This document shows positions 47,208 through 58,548 of a stretch of 64,000 bases of DNA, piece by piece; position 1 is the first letter of the stretch, and each line of letters opens with the position of its first letter. The notes under the pieces are model-generated. The model was given only the letters and a program-made list of their open reading frames with translations, was not told the origin of the DNA and searched no databases. Made by a program: the position numbers and the translations under genes. The DNA is from Ulva prolifera (Eukaryota > Chlorophyta > Ulvophyceae > Ulvales > Ulvaceae): positions 10,310,985 to 10,374,984 of the forward strand of contig CM041196.1 in the NCBI GenBank assembly GCA_023078555.1. Direction: 5' to 3'.

Positions 47208-50200
47208 ATGCTCGGGCGAGTTGTTTTCGAGGCTCGGAAACAACCGTCCCCCGAACTCGAACACGAGTTCGCGCCCCTTGAGGGTGCCTACGGTGATGAT
47301 GATCTCGTCTATGACGTGTCTGAATTGCCCTCGAGTGATGCTAAGCACACTCCAGCCCGTCTCTCTAGAGACTGGGGCTCGAAGCCTCCCGTTCGGGACG
47401 CGAAGCCTTCGGGCGCTCATGGCCGCAAGGCTATGCTCAGCAGAAAGGAGAAATCCACTGCTTCAGAGCTTGGTGATATCACCATTTGCTCTTTGCCTTT
47501 AGGCAAGAGGTCTATGACCTTCGAAGGGCAAGCACTCCATGAGTATTGCCTCTTCCTGGCCGACACCGGCGCGTCACACTCTTTCATTTCGAAAGAATTC
47601 TGTGACACAAGAGGAATTCGCTTTCGCGAATATGCCTCTTCGGCCAAGCTGGCCAATGGCTCGTCCACGCCGATTATCGGACAGGTTCACTCCATGTGGG
47701 TGCAGCTTGGGCCGTTTCGAGCGAAACACCATTTCTTGGTTGTTGACATGCCACAGTTTCATGCCATACTCGGCATGGATTTCATGGATGCGCACCATGC
47801 GGTGCTAGCTCCACACGCACGTACTATGCGCCTTAATTACAATGGCAGCACTGTCGTGCTTCACGCACACTCTGAGGATTCTGTCCCAGAATTCGAGTCC
47901 GATTTCATCGAACTCTGTACGTTTCAACAGTTTGCGGCAGACGTGAAACATCTGCCAGCTGAGCAAGTGCAGCAAGCGTTCATGGCCTGTGTAACGCCCG
48001 AACTGCGCGCTGTCACAGAGGATCAAGCTCCTGGAGCTGACGATCCGGAAATGCGCAAACTACTTGACGAGTTCAAAGACGTCTTGGTGCCTCAAATTCC
48101 TGGCGGTCTGCCACCTGTGCGGACCGCTGCAGATGGGTCCATAATCGAACACACGATTGAAACCGCGCCGGACGTTACGCCTTCGTCACGTCCTCCATTG
48201 CCGTTTACGGCTGAGGAACATACGATAATTAAGCAGTACATTGCTGATTTCATCGCGAAAGGCTGGATCAAGCCATCCCTGTCACCATGGGCTGCGCCCG
48301 TGCTGTTTGTGCCTAAGAAGCCTGATCCACTTACAGGCAAACGTTCCTGGCGTATGGTCATTTCGTACGTCAAATTGAATTCGAAAACACTCAACAGGAT
48401 TGCGTACCGGTTGCCGCGTACTGCAGACCTGCTCACACGCATGTCTGGTGCATGTTACTTCAGCAAGCTGGACTTGCTCGATGGGTACTATCAAGTCCGA
48501 ATGAAAAAGGAAGATATACCTAAGACTGCGTTCACCACGCCGTATGGGAACTTCGAGTTCCTTGTCATGCCTATGGGCTTGTGTGGTGCAGCGTCAACGT
48601 TCCAGTTTCTGATGGACGATGCGTTCAGGGATAATGTACGGCTGCCTTCGGGCCAGTATTTGTCCTTCTTGCATTTCATCGCAATCTATCTTGACGATGT
48701 TTGCATATTCAGTCGCTCTCGTGAAGAGCATCTGATGCACATTCGCGCTGTTTTACAACGGCTGCGTGAACGGCAACTGTACGTTAAGCCGTCCAAGTGC
48801 ATGTGGCTGCAGACTACGATCGATTTTCTCGGTCACATTGTCAGCGCCGATGGCATGGCCATCGACCCTCTCCGGGGGGAGGCACTACAGCGTTGGCCTG
48901 AACCAAACAATGTGTCTGAAGTGCGCTCTCTGCTCGGGACCTTCGGGTTCTGGCGAGCGTACATCAAGAACTACGCAGATATCGCTGCTCCACTCACAGA
49001 GCTCACTAGCAAGAGCACGCCATGGTGTTGGGGCGACCGCGAGCGAGCTGCCTTGTGCAAGCTCAAGCAAGCAGTCCTCGACGCACCAGTGCTAATGCAC
49101 CCAGACACATCGAAACCTTTCTTTGTTGTCACAGATGCATCTAATTATGCAGTTGGTGCATCCCTCGAACAGGAGCCTGTTCCAGAGCAAAGACGTCCCA
49201 TAACGTTCTTCTCACACAGCCTCAACCACGCTGAACGAAATTATCCTGTGCACGAGCGAGAGCTCCTCGCTATCGTGTTGGCACTACGTGTCTGGCGACA
49301 CTTTCTATACGGATCTGAGTTCAAAGTCATTTGTCAGACTGATCACAGGCCGCTGCAACATTTCATGACACAGGCGTCGCTTTCAGCGCGTCAGGTCCGT
49401 TGGCAGCAGTTCCTGTCCGAGTTCAACCTCACTGTCAAGTACATTCCGGGTGACTCGAATGACTTCGCTGACGGTCTGTCACGTCGACCAGATCTTAAGC
49501 TAATGATTATTGGTGCAGTCGCGCCATACGATAACTGGCTCAGTCGCATTCAGACTGCAGTCAAGCAGAACAGAGAGTCTTACAGGCTCTATAAACGAGC
49601 GCTGCAAGGCCCAGTGCATGTCTCGAAGACCTCGCATTACGCGCTGCACAACGGTGTATTGTACTACGTCCGTGACAAGGTGCATGCGGTGTACGTGCCT
49701 GACCAAGGCCTGCTGCGTCGTTCGTTGCTGTCGGAGTATCACGACTCCCCATTGGCCGGACATTTCGGTTGGGAAAAGAGTTATCATGCTATTTCGCAGC
49801 ATTATTATTGGCAGTCTATGCGCCAAGACATGAAAGACTACGTCTTGCGGTGCACGAAATGTCAATTGAACAAGCCTACAGTTCAGCCGAAGCCTCCGCT
49901 TCATCCGCTGGAGGTACCGAAAGGACCTTTCCATACAATCACACTCGATTGGTTGAAAGGACTTCCTACGACTGCTGAAGGTTACGATTCTGTACTGAAT
50001 ATCGTCGACAAATTCAGTAAATGGGCTATCATTGTCCCGATTGCTACGCATTCGACCACTAAGGACACAATCCGCATCCTGTGGGAGCGAGTCTTTAGCT
50101 GGGTTGGTTTACCTGAAGTGATCGTTGGTGATCGCGACACCAGGCTGACTGCGTCGATGATGCAAGCTCTCAAGAGCTTCCTTCGAGTCGAATTACGACT

Positions 50201-50687
50201 CTCCTCTGGGTACCACCCTCAGACCGATGGTCAAACGGAACAATTCCATCGCGTGTTTCTCACGTCATTGCGTTCATACGTGAACCAGTATCAGACTGAT
50301 TGGGAACGCAGAGTCCCAGCATTTCTGTTCGCATATCACAACACTGTCCATTCTGCTACAGGATATACGCCTCACAGACTACTGTTTGGCTGGTGTCCTC
50401 GTGATTTGCGTGCACCTCTCACTGGTTTGACGCAATCGCCTCACATTGATGTCGAAGTGTGGCTACACGAGCACGTTGACGAATTCGCCAAAGTACACCT
50501 CACACTCGAGGATGCACGACAAGGCATGATCCGTGCTCACAAAGCATCTGATCGTGCGCATGTCTATCAGGCAGGTGACATGGTCAAGGTGTCTACCAAA
50601 GTGTCGGATGTTGTTCGCACGTCTACACAAGTGCCGAAGTTGCAACCTAAATACGTTGATCCTAGATCGCAAACGAGCTGCTGGTAG
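47208..50687 (+). CDS. pol: Pol polyprotein: protease, reverse transcriptase, RNase H, integrase
   Basis: 1,159 aa from the ATG at 47208, in a different frame from gag and 8 nt after its stop. Aspartic protease DTGASHSF near residue 119. Reverse transcriptase with FSKLDLLDGYYQV and the YLDD active site near 492. RNase H with VTDASNYAVGA and DHRPLQHF. Integrase with an HHCC zinc finger (HFGWEKSYH ... CTKCQLNK, near 850-890) and a DDE core (TLDWLKG, VGDRDTRL, TDGQTEQFH). The protein stops soon after LQPKYV, where Gypsy Pol usually continues into GPF and a C-terminal domain. The downstream sequence (50688-50997) is open in another frame. Confidence 0.95.
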   Translation: MLGRVVFEARKQPSPELEHEFAPLEGAYGDDDLVYDVSELPSSDAKHTPARLSRDWGSKPPVRDAKPSGAHGRKAMLSRKEKSTASELGDITICSLPLGKRSMTFEGQALHEYCLFLADTGASHSFISKEFCDTRGIRFREYASSAKLANGSSTPIIGQVHSMWVQLGPFRAKHHFLVVDMPQFHAILGMDFMDAHHAVLAPHARTMRLNYNGSTVVLHAHSEDSVPEFESDFIELCTFQQFAADVKHLPAEQVQQAFMACVTPELRAVTEDQAPGADDPEMRKLLDEFKDVLVPQIPGGLPPVRTAADGSIIEHTIETAPDVTPSSRPPLPFTAEEHTIIKQYIADFIAKGWIKPSLSPWAAPVLFVPKKPDPLTGKRSWRMVISYVKLNSKTLNRIAYRLPRTADLLTRMSGACYFSKLDLLDGYYQVRMKKEDIPKTAFTTPYGNFEFLVMPMGLCGAASTFQFLMDDAFRDNVRLPSGQYLSFLHFIAIYLDDVCIFSRSREEHLMHIRAVLQRLRERQLYVKPSKCMWLQTTIDFLGHIVSADGMAIDPLRGEALQRWPEPNNVSEVRSLLGTFGFWRAYIKNYADIAAPLTELTSKSTPWCWGDRERAALCKLKQAVLDAPVLMHPDTSKPFFVVTDASNYAVGASLEQEPVPEQRRPITFFSHSLNHAERNYPVHERELLAIVLALRVWRHFLYGSEFKVICQTDHRPLQHFMTQASLSARQVRWQQFLSEFNLTVKYIPGDSNDFADGLSRRPDLKLMIIGAVAPYDNWLSRIQTAVKQNRESYRLYKRALQGPVHVSKTSHYALHNGVLYYVRDKVHAVYVPDQGLLRRSLLSEYHDSPLAGHFGWEKSYHAISQHYYWQSMRQDMKDYVLRCTKCQLNKPTVQPKPPLHPLEVPKGPFHTITLDWLKGLPTTAEGYDSVLNIVDKFSKWAIIVPIATHSTTKDTIRILWERVFSWVGLPEVIVGDRDTRLTASMMQALKSFLRVELRLSSGYHPQTDGQTEQFHRVFLTSLRSYVNQYQTDWERRVPAFLFAYHNTVHSATGYTPHRLLFGWCPRDLRAPLTGLTQSPHIDVEVWLHEHVDEFAKVHLTLEDARQGMIRAHKASDRAHVYQAGDMVKVSTKVSDVVRTSTQVPKLQPKYVDPRSQTSCW

Positions 50688-50997
50688 AGCTCCATCACGT
50701 CTATCATCCTTACTGGACATCCCTGCGGAGTACTTCGTGGTGAGGCATGATGGCGGAGTTGAGTGGCTTCATCAGAGCAAGCTGCAAGAGCCAGAAGAAA
50801 GGAAGTTGTTGAAGTTGTTTGAGAGGAAATTCAAGCGCACAGAGAAGTTGAAGTGTGCGTCAGTCAAGAACTACGGTTCATCAATAATCGAAGAAGTTGA
50901 AGTCGATGAAGACTACGGAAGTGACGATGAGGTGGATGTAGTTTGGGAAAACGCCCTGCATGATTATTTCGGCCCTGATCGAGAAGGCCTGAGCTGA
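50649..50997 (+). pseudogene. Out-of-frame 3' end of pol
   Basis: A frame shifted relative to pol runs to a TGA at 50995-50997 and encodes an acidic, Lys/Glu-rich tail with EYFVVRHDGGVEWLHQSKL, resembling C-terminal extensions of Gypsy integrases. The segment usually lying between (GPF...VHPVFHVS type) is not visible in either frame. A small deletion with a frame change in this copy is the simplest reading; programmed expression from a second frame is less likely. Confidence 0.6.
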
Positions 50998-51064
50998 GCT
51001 TTGTCTGCTCTGCTATTGTTTTGATTTTGATTGTGTGCTATCTTCTCCTGTGCAGCATACAGCT

Positions 51065-51075
51065 AGAGGGGAGGA
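51065..51075 (+). other. Polypurine tract
   Basis: AGAGGGGAGGA, ending one base before the 3' LTR, is the expected plus-strand primer of the element. Confidence 0.85.
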
Positions 51076-51076
51076 C

Positions 51077-51279
51077 TGATGCCATTTCGCTGAAGCTGCA
51101 ATGTACCTCGTTATCTCGAGTACTGCAGCGCTGCGGGCTGCTGCCAGGTTGGCACAGCTGACACTGTTCTGAACACAATAGGTACATAAGGCAAGACGCC
51201 ACAGTTTACCTACGGATTTCGATTCAGTATTCTCTTCGTTATCTCGTGTAAACATTACTATCTATCCTCAACGGCTTCA
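51077..51279 (+). repeat. 3' LTR
   Basis: 203 bp, same as the 5' LTR base for base on reading; followed by the target duplication GAATG. Confidence 0.97.
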
Positions 51280-51284
51280 GAATG

Positions 51285-51873
51285 CATGAAAAATATCAAC
51301 ACGTTACATGTCAGCGAAGCATACAGCCACTGCCTGCTACGAACTTGTACTTGCAACGCATATTGCACAGGTAGTACATGCTATTCAGTGCACAGACGCA
51401 AGGGAGGGGTCACTTCTCAAGATTCTGTCAATGTATCGCAATCTGCGTGCTCATATACCCATGCTTGAACGAACAGTGCATCATTGTGCTTGCAGAAGTT
51501 GGATCGCAATGCTGCGGCTTTGTGGCAGTGTCTTTGGCAGTGCATGTGCAAGCTGCACGGCAAGCAGCATGCTCGCCTGGTGATGCAATTGCTCATCGGC
51601 CAGCAAGGCATGTAAATATACACCAACACGACTGCTGCACGGTCGTGCTGCTCCCGGAACTGGACCTTTGTAGCGAGGTCGGCCACTCCTACACCTGTCT
51701 AGTTGCGGGACAGGTTGACAGCATACACAACATCACAAGTGCTACCATCTAGGAAAAGCCGATCCAGAGGTGTCGGCAACTGTCACGGCCGAAGATCGAT
51801 CTCAGAGAAAGAAGGGTTATAAATGGACAAATCGAAAAAGTGTGCATGCAGCTGCATAAGGATCATGCTGCGG
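51285..51873. other. Intergenic, no supported gene
   Basis: Between the 3' LTR and the stop codon of the ARIADNE gene; probably holds that gene's 3' UTR. ORFs here are short and unconvincing. Confidence 0.6.
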
Positions 51874-54800
51874 CTATGCTGCGACTCCTGCGTACTGTTC
51901 CGACATGTGGTCCAGGCCTTTCTCGAGCTGAGCAACCAGATCATGGAAGAACTTTGCCGCTTGGGTAGTCTTGTTCACGACATCATGCTCCTTCTCCTTG
52001 AACTCGTCATTGATGATGCCAACTTCCTGGCACTGCATCCAGAACTGAGGGAGTCAGACAGTTGGAACAACTGGATGTCGGGCGGCCCACAACGTACAGC
52101 ACAGCACGCTTCACACCTCGACCACAAACCTGTTGCCACTTGCATCGCCCGCGGACAACAGAATGTTCTCTACGCAAGCTGAGCGTGGTGTCTGTGCAGA
52201 CGCAGGTGATGCAGGTTATGGCACAGGACACGTGCATTGTGCATGCGTTTGGCGCATACACCAGGTAAACTCAGGAAACCAAAGGCACACCAGATCACAC
52301 AAATTCGGGCCGTTGCATGGCAGAGCACCAAGGCGGACTACAAGGCATTGCAATTATGAGCAATGATGCTCTGAGGAAAATAATATGCAAAGCAAGCCTG
52401 ATCTGGACAGGGAAGCACACCTCGTCCCGGATGGTGCCCCTTTCCCGCCAGAACTCCTCGCGGCTGTAGAAGTGAGGCAGGTCCTTCTCCAGCACGTCTG
52501 AGAGCCGCTCGAGTGCACTCTCAGCATCTCCCTGCATGTTCGGCCACACATGAAAACCCTCAAGTGACCACAGACACGTACTCAGACACAAGAACAAGCA
52601 AAACCGGTCTCAGCCCATTGCTGTAGGCAAGGCTTCACATTGACAGTGGACTCGTAGAGGAGGGTGCACAGGTATTCCAACACCCACAGCAGCACATGCT
52701 TGCCAGCCCATGACGGAAATGCTCGTCAGGGATGATGTTGGTACCACCTGTCTGCGCACAGCTGGTGCACTGGCCATATTGCTGAGCCGTGCTGCATTTA
52801 GGCAACCAGCTGACAGCTTTCAGAATGACAGGTAGCGCCACACTGCTCATCTGAGCGAAGTCTCAATGCAGGCCATCAAGTATTGTGCAAGACATCCATA
52901 TATACTGTATTACCACCCACGATGTGAAAAAGCGTGGCATCTGCACACAGCATAGCATCGGGCCGCCGCACTAGCCTCACACCTGCTGGAACTCAAAGAA
53001 CGCCTTCTGGTTCAGCAGCTCCTCGCACTGCTTGCGCAACCGCTCCTTCTCCTCGTCGCAGGCGCTGTCGTCCGGCTCGAGGGCTAGCGTGTCGAACTTG
53101 TAGTAGCCGTACGCATACGTCCACTTCAGGATGCGGCGGCACTCCACGACCTGCCTGTGTGCCTGCACCACCAGCGCCCACGGTCACGCACCCGACAATT
53201 GTCACTTCCCCACCAATTTCGCTATACACATACATTCATGTATTCCTGGCAACGGCTCGCTGCCCGACCTCTGTCCTTTGAAACTACATACATGCATACG
53301 GTGTGTTTGTAACGAATGCTTTGCGCCAGGTGAGTGTGGCGTTGTGCGAGGGAATGCTTATGTGCTCTGTACGGGGCTTCAATCTTTGGCGTCTGTTGCC
53401 GGTCGCGCTGAGGTGCGAGCTCATGCCCGGCCTCGGGCCATGAATGAGTGAGTGGGTATGCGAGTGGATTCCGAAAACAGGCTTCATGCCCGGCCTCTGT
53501 CCTTCGTAAATTCATGCATATGTTCATGTACACATACCACAAACACGTACAACAAAGCCAGATAGTCTTGCCAGGTACTCTATGGCAGTGACCCCATGCC
53601 AGCTGCTCCACTGTGCAAGAGCCCTTCATCCTTGCTGCATCACATCCTGATGCCACTAGGTGTCCTGCTTTGCTCTTCTCGCCTTGGGCGGCGGAACGGA
53701 AATGGCAGCTGCCTCGACTAGACAAACCTAGACAAACACACGAAGACACACACCTGGATGACAAACGCGAGCTGGTTCTCCGCGATCTGCGTCGTGCTGC
53801 TGAGGTTCGCGAGGTGCGTGCCGACGGACTCTGCGAGCAGCCGCGCAGCCTCCCGGCGCGCCATGTCGTGCGCGTGGTAGCGCTCATAGTAGTGCGTGTA
53901 GCGCTCGAGCGACTCCCGTGCCGCCTTGCGCCGCATCTCCTCCGCCGAGAACTGCCCCTCCCGCCGCCCCTGCTCGTACCTGCACCCCGCACAAGCTGTT
54001 ATCACACGCGCTGCTTCTGTCCGCACGCGGTGCTGGGCTGGGTGCCGCGACACCAGCGACAGTGGGGTGGGCACTGGAGGTCAGCTCAGGAGCGATCCAG
54101 CAGGCTGCTGCCCAGCGTTTGGGAGGGCCTGAGAGAAAATCTGAGCGACAAGGGACATTCCGGTTGACTGCTGTCTCTCCTCTACACGCATGCGTCCGTC
54201 GACAACGCTACCGCCAGTCGTGCTGAAAGCAGCGGGATCCGGCATTTCAGGGCCATGCACGTGGCGGCCGCACGTGACGTGGACTTACATCAGATCGCGT
54301 GCCCTTGCAAAACTACATGCAATGCAGAGGTGCGCGCGATAGCTACGCTCCTGGGCTGTAGAGTGGGGTCCCCACGTTGCCCACGCAGAGGGCGTAATGC
54401 CGCCGCTCTGCAACCATGCCCTCTCGAGGCCAACAGAGGCAGCGCCGGACGGACGCATGTGGAGGAACAGAACTCTCTCCCACGCATGCTCTGCGCAATG
54501 CGCACACACGCAGGACTCTCGGCGCGCGAGCGTCTACTTCATGGTTAACGCAGGCGAGTCTGGATGCAGTACGGTGCACCGCCCACAGCCACCTGTGTCT
54601 GCTTCATGCACGGAGGTCGGTGCACCGCCCATACTCGCCTGTGTCTGTTTCACGCTTCATGCTCGACACAGGCGAGTCTGCACCGTCCTCCGTGCAAGAC
54701 GCTGTCCTCTGTGGAGGAGGCAGTGTGCGGCGTCAGAGGCGCACTTGTTGCATGCGTAGTACCCCCCGGTGCCGTCTCCATGCTCCTTCCACGAGCCGAG

Positions 54801-56380
54801 GCACAGCCAGCAGAACTCGTAGCTGCACTGACTGCACGTCATGTGCATGCAGCCCTGGTTCTTCTCGATCGGGCGCTGGCACTTCGGACACGGCTTCGTG
54901 TTGGCAATGATCCACGTGAGGTTCTCGCTCTCGGCGCTGTTCTTTACGGTCCACTGCCGCACAGTTTCGCAGTCGACGGGGCGGTGAGCCTCGTTCTTGC
55001 AGGTGAAGCAGAACGTGCCGCTGCATTTGCAGAGCACGTCCAGCGGCCTGCAGCCATCCAGAGTTGTCGAGGTTTGCACTGGACAATGCTGCTGCTTTGT
55101 CACTGTGCTACCACGCCAATTGTGGCGAAACAGCATGGCCACATGAGATAGGCCATCAGGCGTAGCGGTGTACGCTTAGCGGGGCAAGCAGTCCGCACTG
55201 ACCTCATGCAAGGCTAGCAAAACATAGGGCTGATATGTGTGAGACAAACAATGTGGCTGAAGTCGCACATGGGGAATTTTGGGGGTGGCCCATTCACCAC
55301 AGCCACTGCCATGCAGCCTGGGGCTGAGCACCACGAAGCCCGGCTATTTGTCTCGACTAAGAGGGCCTCCTCGTAATCTGTTAGTTTCCCGAGTGCACTG
55401 GCATCCGCAACCTGTGCGAGGAGCGTCCTGGGTGCGATGACAGGGCATGGCTTCCCTTCGTCGGTTATGGCTGGGCAAGTTAATGACATGACCTTCCGCT
55501 TTTCATTAATGTTGGCGTCCAGGTAGCCTTTCCAGCAGTCCTTGCAGGTGTAATGCCCGCACCCAGGCGACAACATTACCTTCTCTTTCATGCTTCGGAA
55601 GCATACAGGGCACGTTCGCTGCATGCTGATACGATTAGGGACGGTGTGGCGCGTTCAACAGCAGAGCATGCAGGGGTGCCAAAACCGCTGTGCAGAGGTA
55701 TGAAGGCACGAACCTCTCGGTTTGGTGTGGCTATAAGCTGATCATTTGTTGGCATTCCAATAGACGCCCGCACTTTGTCGGAATCTTCGTACCAGGAATC
55801 CATGAATCGGTGAACATCCCTGCAAGCCAAAACCATTACAGCGACACAGATCCGTGAGGCAGATCTTGGGTACGCTTGAATCAGGTAAAAGAACAGAGTA
55901 TTGTCGCACCAGTTGTATTTCCGCATGGCAATAACAGCCAGTTCTCGGGGCAGCTTCAGCGTGTCGCAAATTCGAGCGATATCAGATTCGTATATTTGCT
56001 TTACATCCGCGACTGTCATGATCTCAACGCCCTATAGATGCAGAATGACATGTGAGTATGCAAACCTTCAGCTGCGAAGCAGTCTGCCAGGCAGTGTTGA
56101 AGCTGGCCCGGACGTAAACATCAGCGGATGATGGCAGCTCAAATGCATACAGCCACAAGTACGCACAGGGAAGCCCAGATACGATCAAGGAGGCAATTTA
56201 TGACCACGCTAGATTCTGATGCTATGCAGCTACCGAGGCGTGGAAGACAGCACAGCGACACGCCTTTTCTTCCACGGGTTCCACAGCCTCAGCCTGTGAC
56301 ATATCATCTTCACTGTAGCTGAACTCGAACTCGTCCTCATCGGAGTCCCTGCCTGTCGCCATGTCCTCGTCGTCCGACAT
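51874..56380 (-). CDS. ARI: ARIADNE-family RBR E3 ubiquitin ligase
   Basis: Minus-strand exons 56264-56380, 55910-56031, 55714-55819, 55269-55618, 54745-55047, 53754-53979, 52983-53162, 52421-52531 and 51874-52032 sum to 1,674 nt (557 aa). A further phase-0 exon at 52117-52167 (17 codons, [16 protein letters not shown]) would give 574 aa. Domains in order: acidic N-terminus ([20 protein letters not shown]), a UBA-like segment ending RKYNW, RING1 (RTCPVC ... CGHYTC), IBR ([17 protein letters not shown]), RING2 with [19 protein letters not shown], where the catalytic Cys is the one in GCMHM, then the Ariadne helical domain ([38 protein letters not shown]). RBR ligases take ubiquitin from an E2 onto the RING2 Cys. 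Exon 1 appears to use a GC donor. A small gene starts 56 bp upstream on the other strand. Confidence 0.94.
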
Positions 56381-56435
56381 CTTGCTAGGGCAGACCCTCC
56401 CTGTTGTAAGTGTGGCCCGCAACTCACTTTAGACC
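56381..56435. promoter_or_regulatory. Short divergent promoter interval
   Basis: Only 55 bp separate the ARIADNE start codon from the ATG of the plus-strand gene at 56436. If both models are right, the core promoters must overlap each other's 5' regions, or one gene has an upstream start site inside the other. Confidence 0.35.
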
Positions 56436-57052
56436 ATGGCGATCGCGCACTGCTTGGATGAAATGAAGCAAAGACTCGAAATCCTAGGGACTTTCACCGC
56501 AGCTGGGCTCCCTATCTGTGATGTGTGCCCGCGTCCCCCGATGGAAAGTCAATCGCACGATGTCGCTTTGCTGAATTCGTAATGTTTCGAGAGAGCCGTC
56601 TACGTCGACATATATCGTTTTGAGTCGGTGGGGAACATTGTGCTTGGCCTTGCGCCCGCGCTGCGATTTCTGCTCGCGTGGCTGTCGTGTCTCGTCACCT
56701 TCCCGGCAGCGATCGAGTATGAACACGCTTGGCCTGCACAAGAAGGATGTACCAAGCACCCCCGCGCAACAGCTGATCTCTGAGCTGAGGAATACACTAG
56801 ATTGTTTTGGCTCACCGGCGCGAAATGGCATGATCGCATGGATCAGATATGTCGCAGGACAACAGTTGCACCGCGCTCGAGAAGGAGCTGGAATCGGCTC
56901 CAAAATATGGCAGAAATGCTGCTTGGATTCTGTTAAAGGCGCTTGCTGACGAGCAAGAGGGTGCGCAGGGCTCTGGCCAACGAACTATCGATTCTGTCAT
57001 GGCGCTGCTGTATGAACTCATCTACATCGATGAGAACAGGACATCACAGTAG
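56436..57052 (+). CDS. Small protein of unknown function (about 93 aa)
   Basis: Exons 56436-56522 and 56858-57052 (87+195 = 282 nt) join in phase 0, donor GTGTGC, acceptor GTCGCAG. The product begins MAIAHCLDEMKQRLEILG and ends with helical segments including ALEKELESAP, NAAWILLKALADEQEG and ALLYELIYIDENRTSQ. It looks all-helical and soluble. The intron region contains another coding-like stretch in a different plus frame (about 56730-56850, with ELRNTLDCFGSPARNG), so exon structure may be more complex. I do not recognise a family. Confidence 0.42.
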
Positions 57053-58548
57053 ACATGTCGGTGCAGCACAGCAGCTAGGCCCTGCGCCCCCGAGTGCTTC
57101 GGCATCCCCGCATAAGAACCCGAGGAAGGCAGGCTCACAATCTGGGCCCTCTGGCTATGTCAAAGGTGTGGCGTAAAGAGGTGCTGCGCCTTGCTGTCTT
57201 CACCCCTCACAATTATCTTGCGTGGCCCTTGTGGCCCCTGTCTGTGGCAATGAAGTAGAGTAGCGGACTTGTTTGGTTCAAGGGAGAGACACGCTGAGTG
57301 AAGCGCGTCAATGATTTTTGGTGAGTGGCGAGGCATCGTGTCCTTCCATCTGCTGAAAGGTGCTAGATCCATACAGTGTGTGTCGAAGAGGCAAGTATAT
57401 GCTAGCTGTGATCACCCTGTTGGGGCTGTGTTTTGCTTTCATGTAGTGAGGCGATGACACTGGAATGGACAAGCTCCTGCGACTTGCGCGCTTGAACACG
57501 CCTCTCTTTCAGACTTTAGGGATGATTCATGACGCGATCGTCTAAGTGTTTGTGTTGTAGGGGGGCAATCAAGACATGCATGGGCTCTGATTTGAAATGA
57601 ACTCAATCTATGTGTGGTGTGCACGGCTGATACGGCCCCGATGGCCGACGCCATCAACGTTATCGTGAATCAAGCTATATTCAGCATAGATGCACACCTC
57701 GGCAATCTCAGCTCGCATGTGGCAGCCCCTGTGTGTATCCCATCATCACCCATCGCTGTCTGTAGACAATTAAGCAAGCAAACCCACAAGGCTACGCCAC
57801 AGCAGATGGTATACAATGGCCCAAGGTGTTGTTAATTGAGCACAGTAGACAGTACTGCACGTCAGCAAAGCTTGCGGCATCGTTTGTCAGTTGCCCCGGA
57901 GAACATTCTCGCACCGAAGGAGGTCCATCTTGCAGCTTGGTTGCGAGGCAGCATCCCTGAACGCTTCAGTCTACCGGCCAAGTGATTAACCAACAGTAGT
58001 GTCTGCAGTTGACATGGCTCTCTTTGAGGCGATGCCCAAGGTGCTGCGGCCAAACATCGAAGTAAATCGAAAAGCCAAGATTCCACGGGGCCCTCGCATC
58101 ACATGGCTCAACCGCGGCATAGCAATCTACCTCAAATATATCGGCTGTCAAATATTGAAAATTCAGGCTGGTTCCCAGCTCCTGCAGGTGGGCTGCCAGC
58201 ATCTGCTCCACCTGTTTGTATCTGCCACCTTCCTGCTTCTGTCCTTCATGTACGCACCCAGCTCAAACTAAAGGTCCAGCTCGGGCAGGGGCATTGTGCA
58301 GTGGCATTGTGCAGTGGCACCAGGTGCTAACCATGCCAATGTATGGCTTCATCCATGGACACTATGTACATTGACAGCATTATGAGACGCAACTAGCAGG
58401 ATGAATTTCAGTCAGACAAGTGATTCAGCGCTGGTTACGTGACCTGGCGACATGTTTCAGTAGCTTGTCTGCAGTCGGTAGCTTGTCCACCGTCCAGTCA
58501 GCCAGTGTCTATATGGTTCCGTGACAAGACTGCCCTGTGTATCTGCAG
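57053..58548. other. Gap, probably containing unresolved 5' exons of the next gene
   Basis: Two short plus-strand segments with an ATG look like possible 5' exons: 57640-57720 (MADAINVIVNQAIF) and 58014-58061 (MALFEAMPKVLRPNIE followed by GTAAAT). No RING or PHD cysteine pattern is visible, although related proteins carry these domains. Connections to the 58549 exon could not be fixed. Confidence 0.35.

Larger units (their letters stand above)
45298..51279 (+). mobile_element. Ty3/Gypsy LTR retrotransposon, 5,982 bp
   Basis: Two 203-bp LTRs (45298-45500, 51077-51279), identical by eye, begin TG and end CA. They are flanked by the 5-bp duplication GAATG (45293-45297 and 51280-51284). Order inside: a putative primer-binding site just after the 5' LTR, small leader ORFs, gag, then pol as protease, reverse transcriptase, RNase H, integrase (the Gypsy order), and a purine tract before the 3' LTR. 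Identical LTRs point to recent insertion. It sits between RST1 and the ARIADNE gene, disrupting neither. Codon use is less GC-rich than the host genes. Confidence 0.97.

Noticed and set aside
53613-54167. Plus-strand ORF of 184 codons
   Set aside because: Antisense to ARIADNE exon 6, which has clear family motifs.
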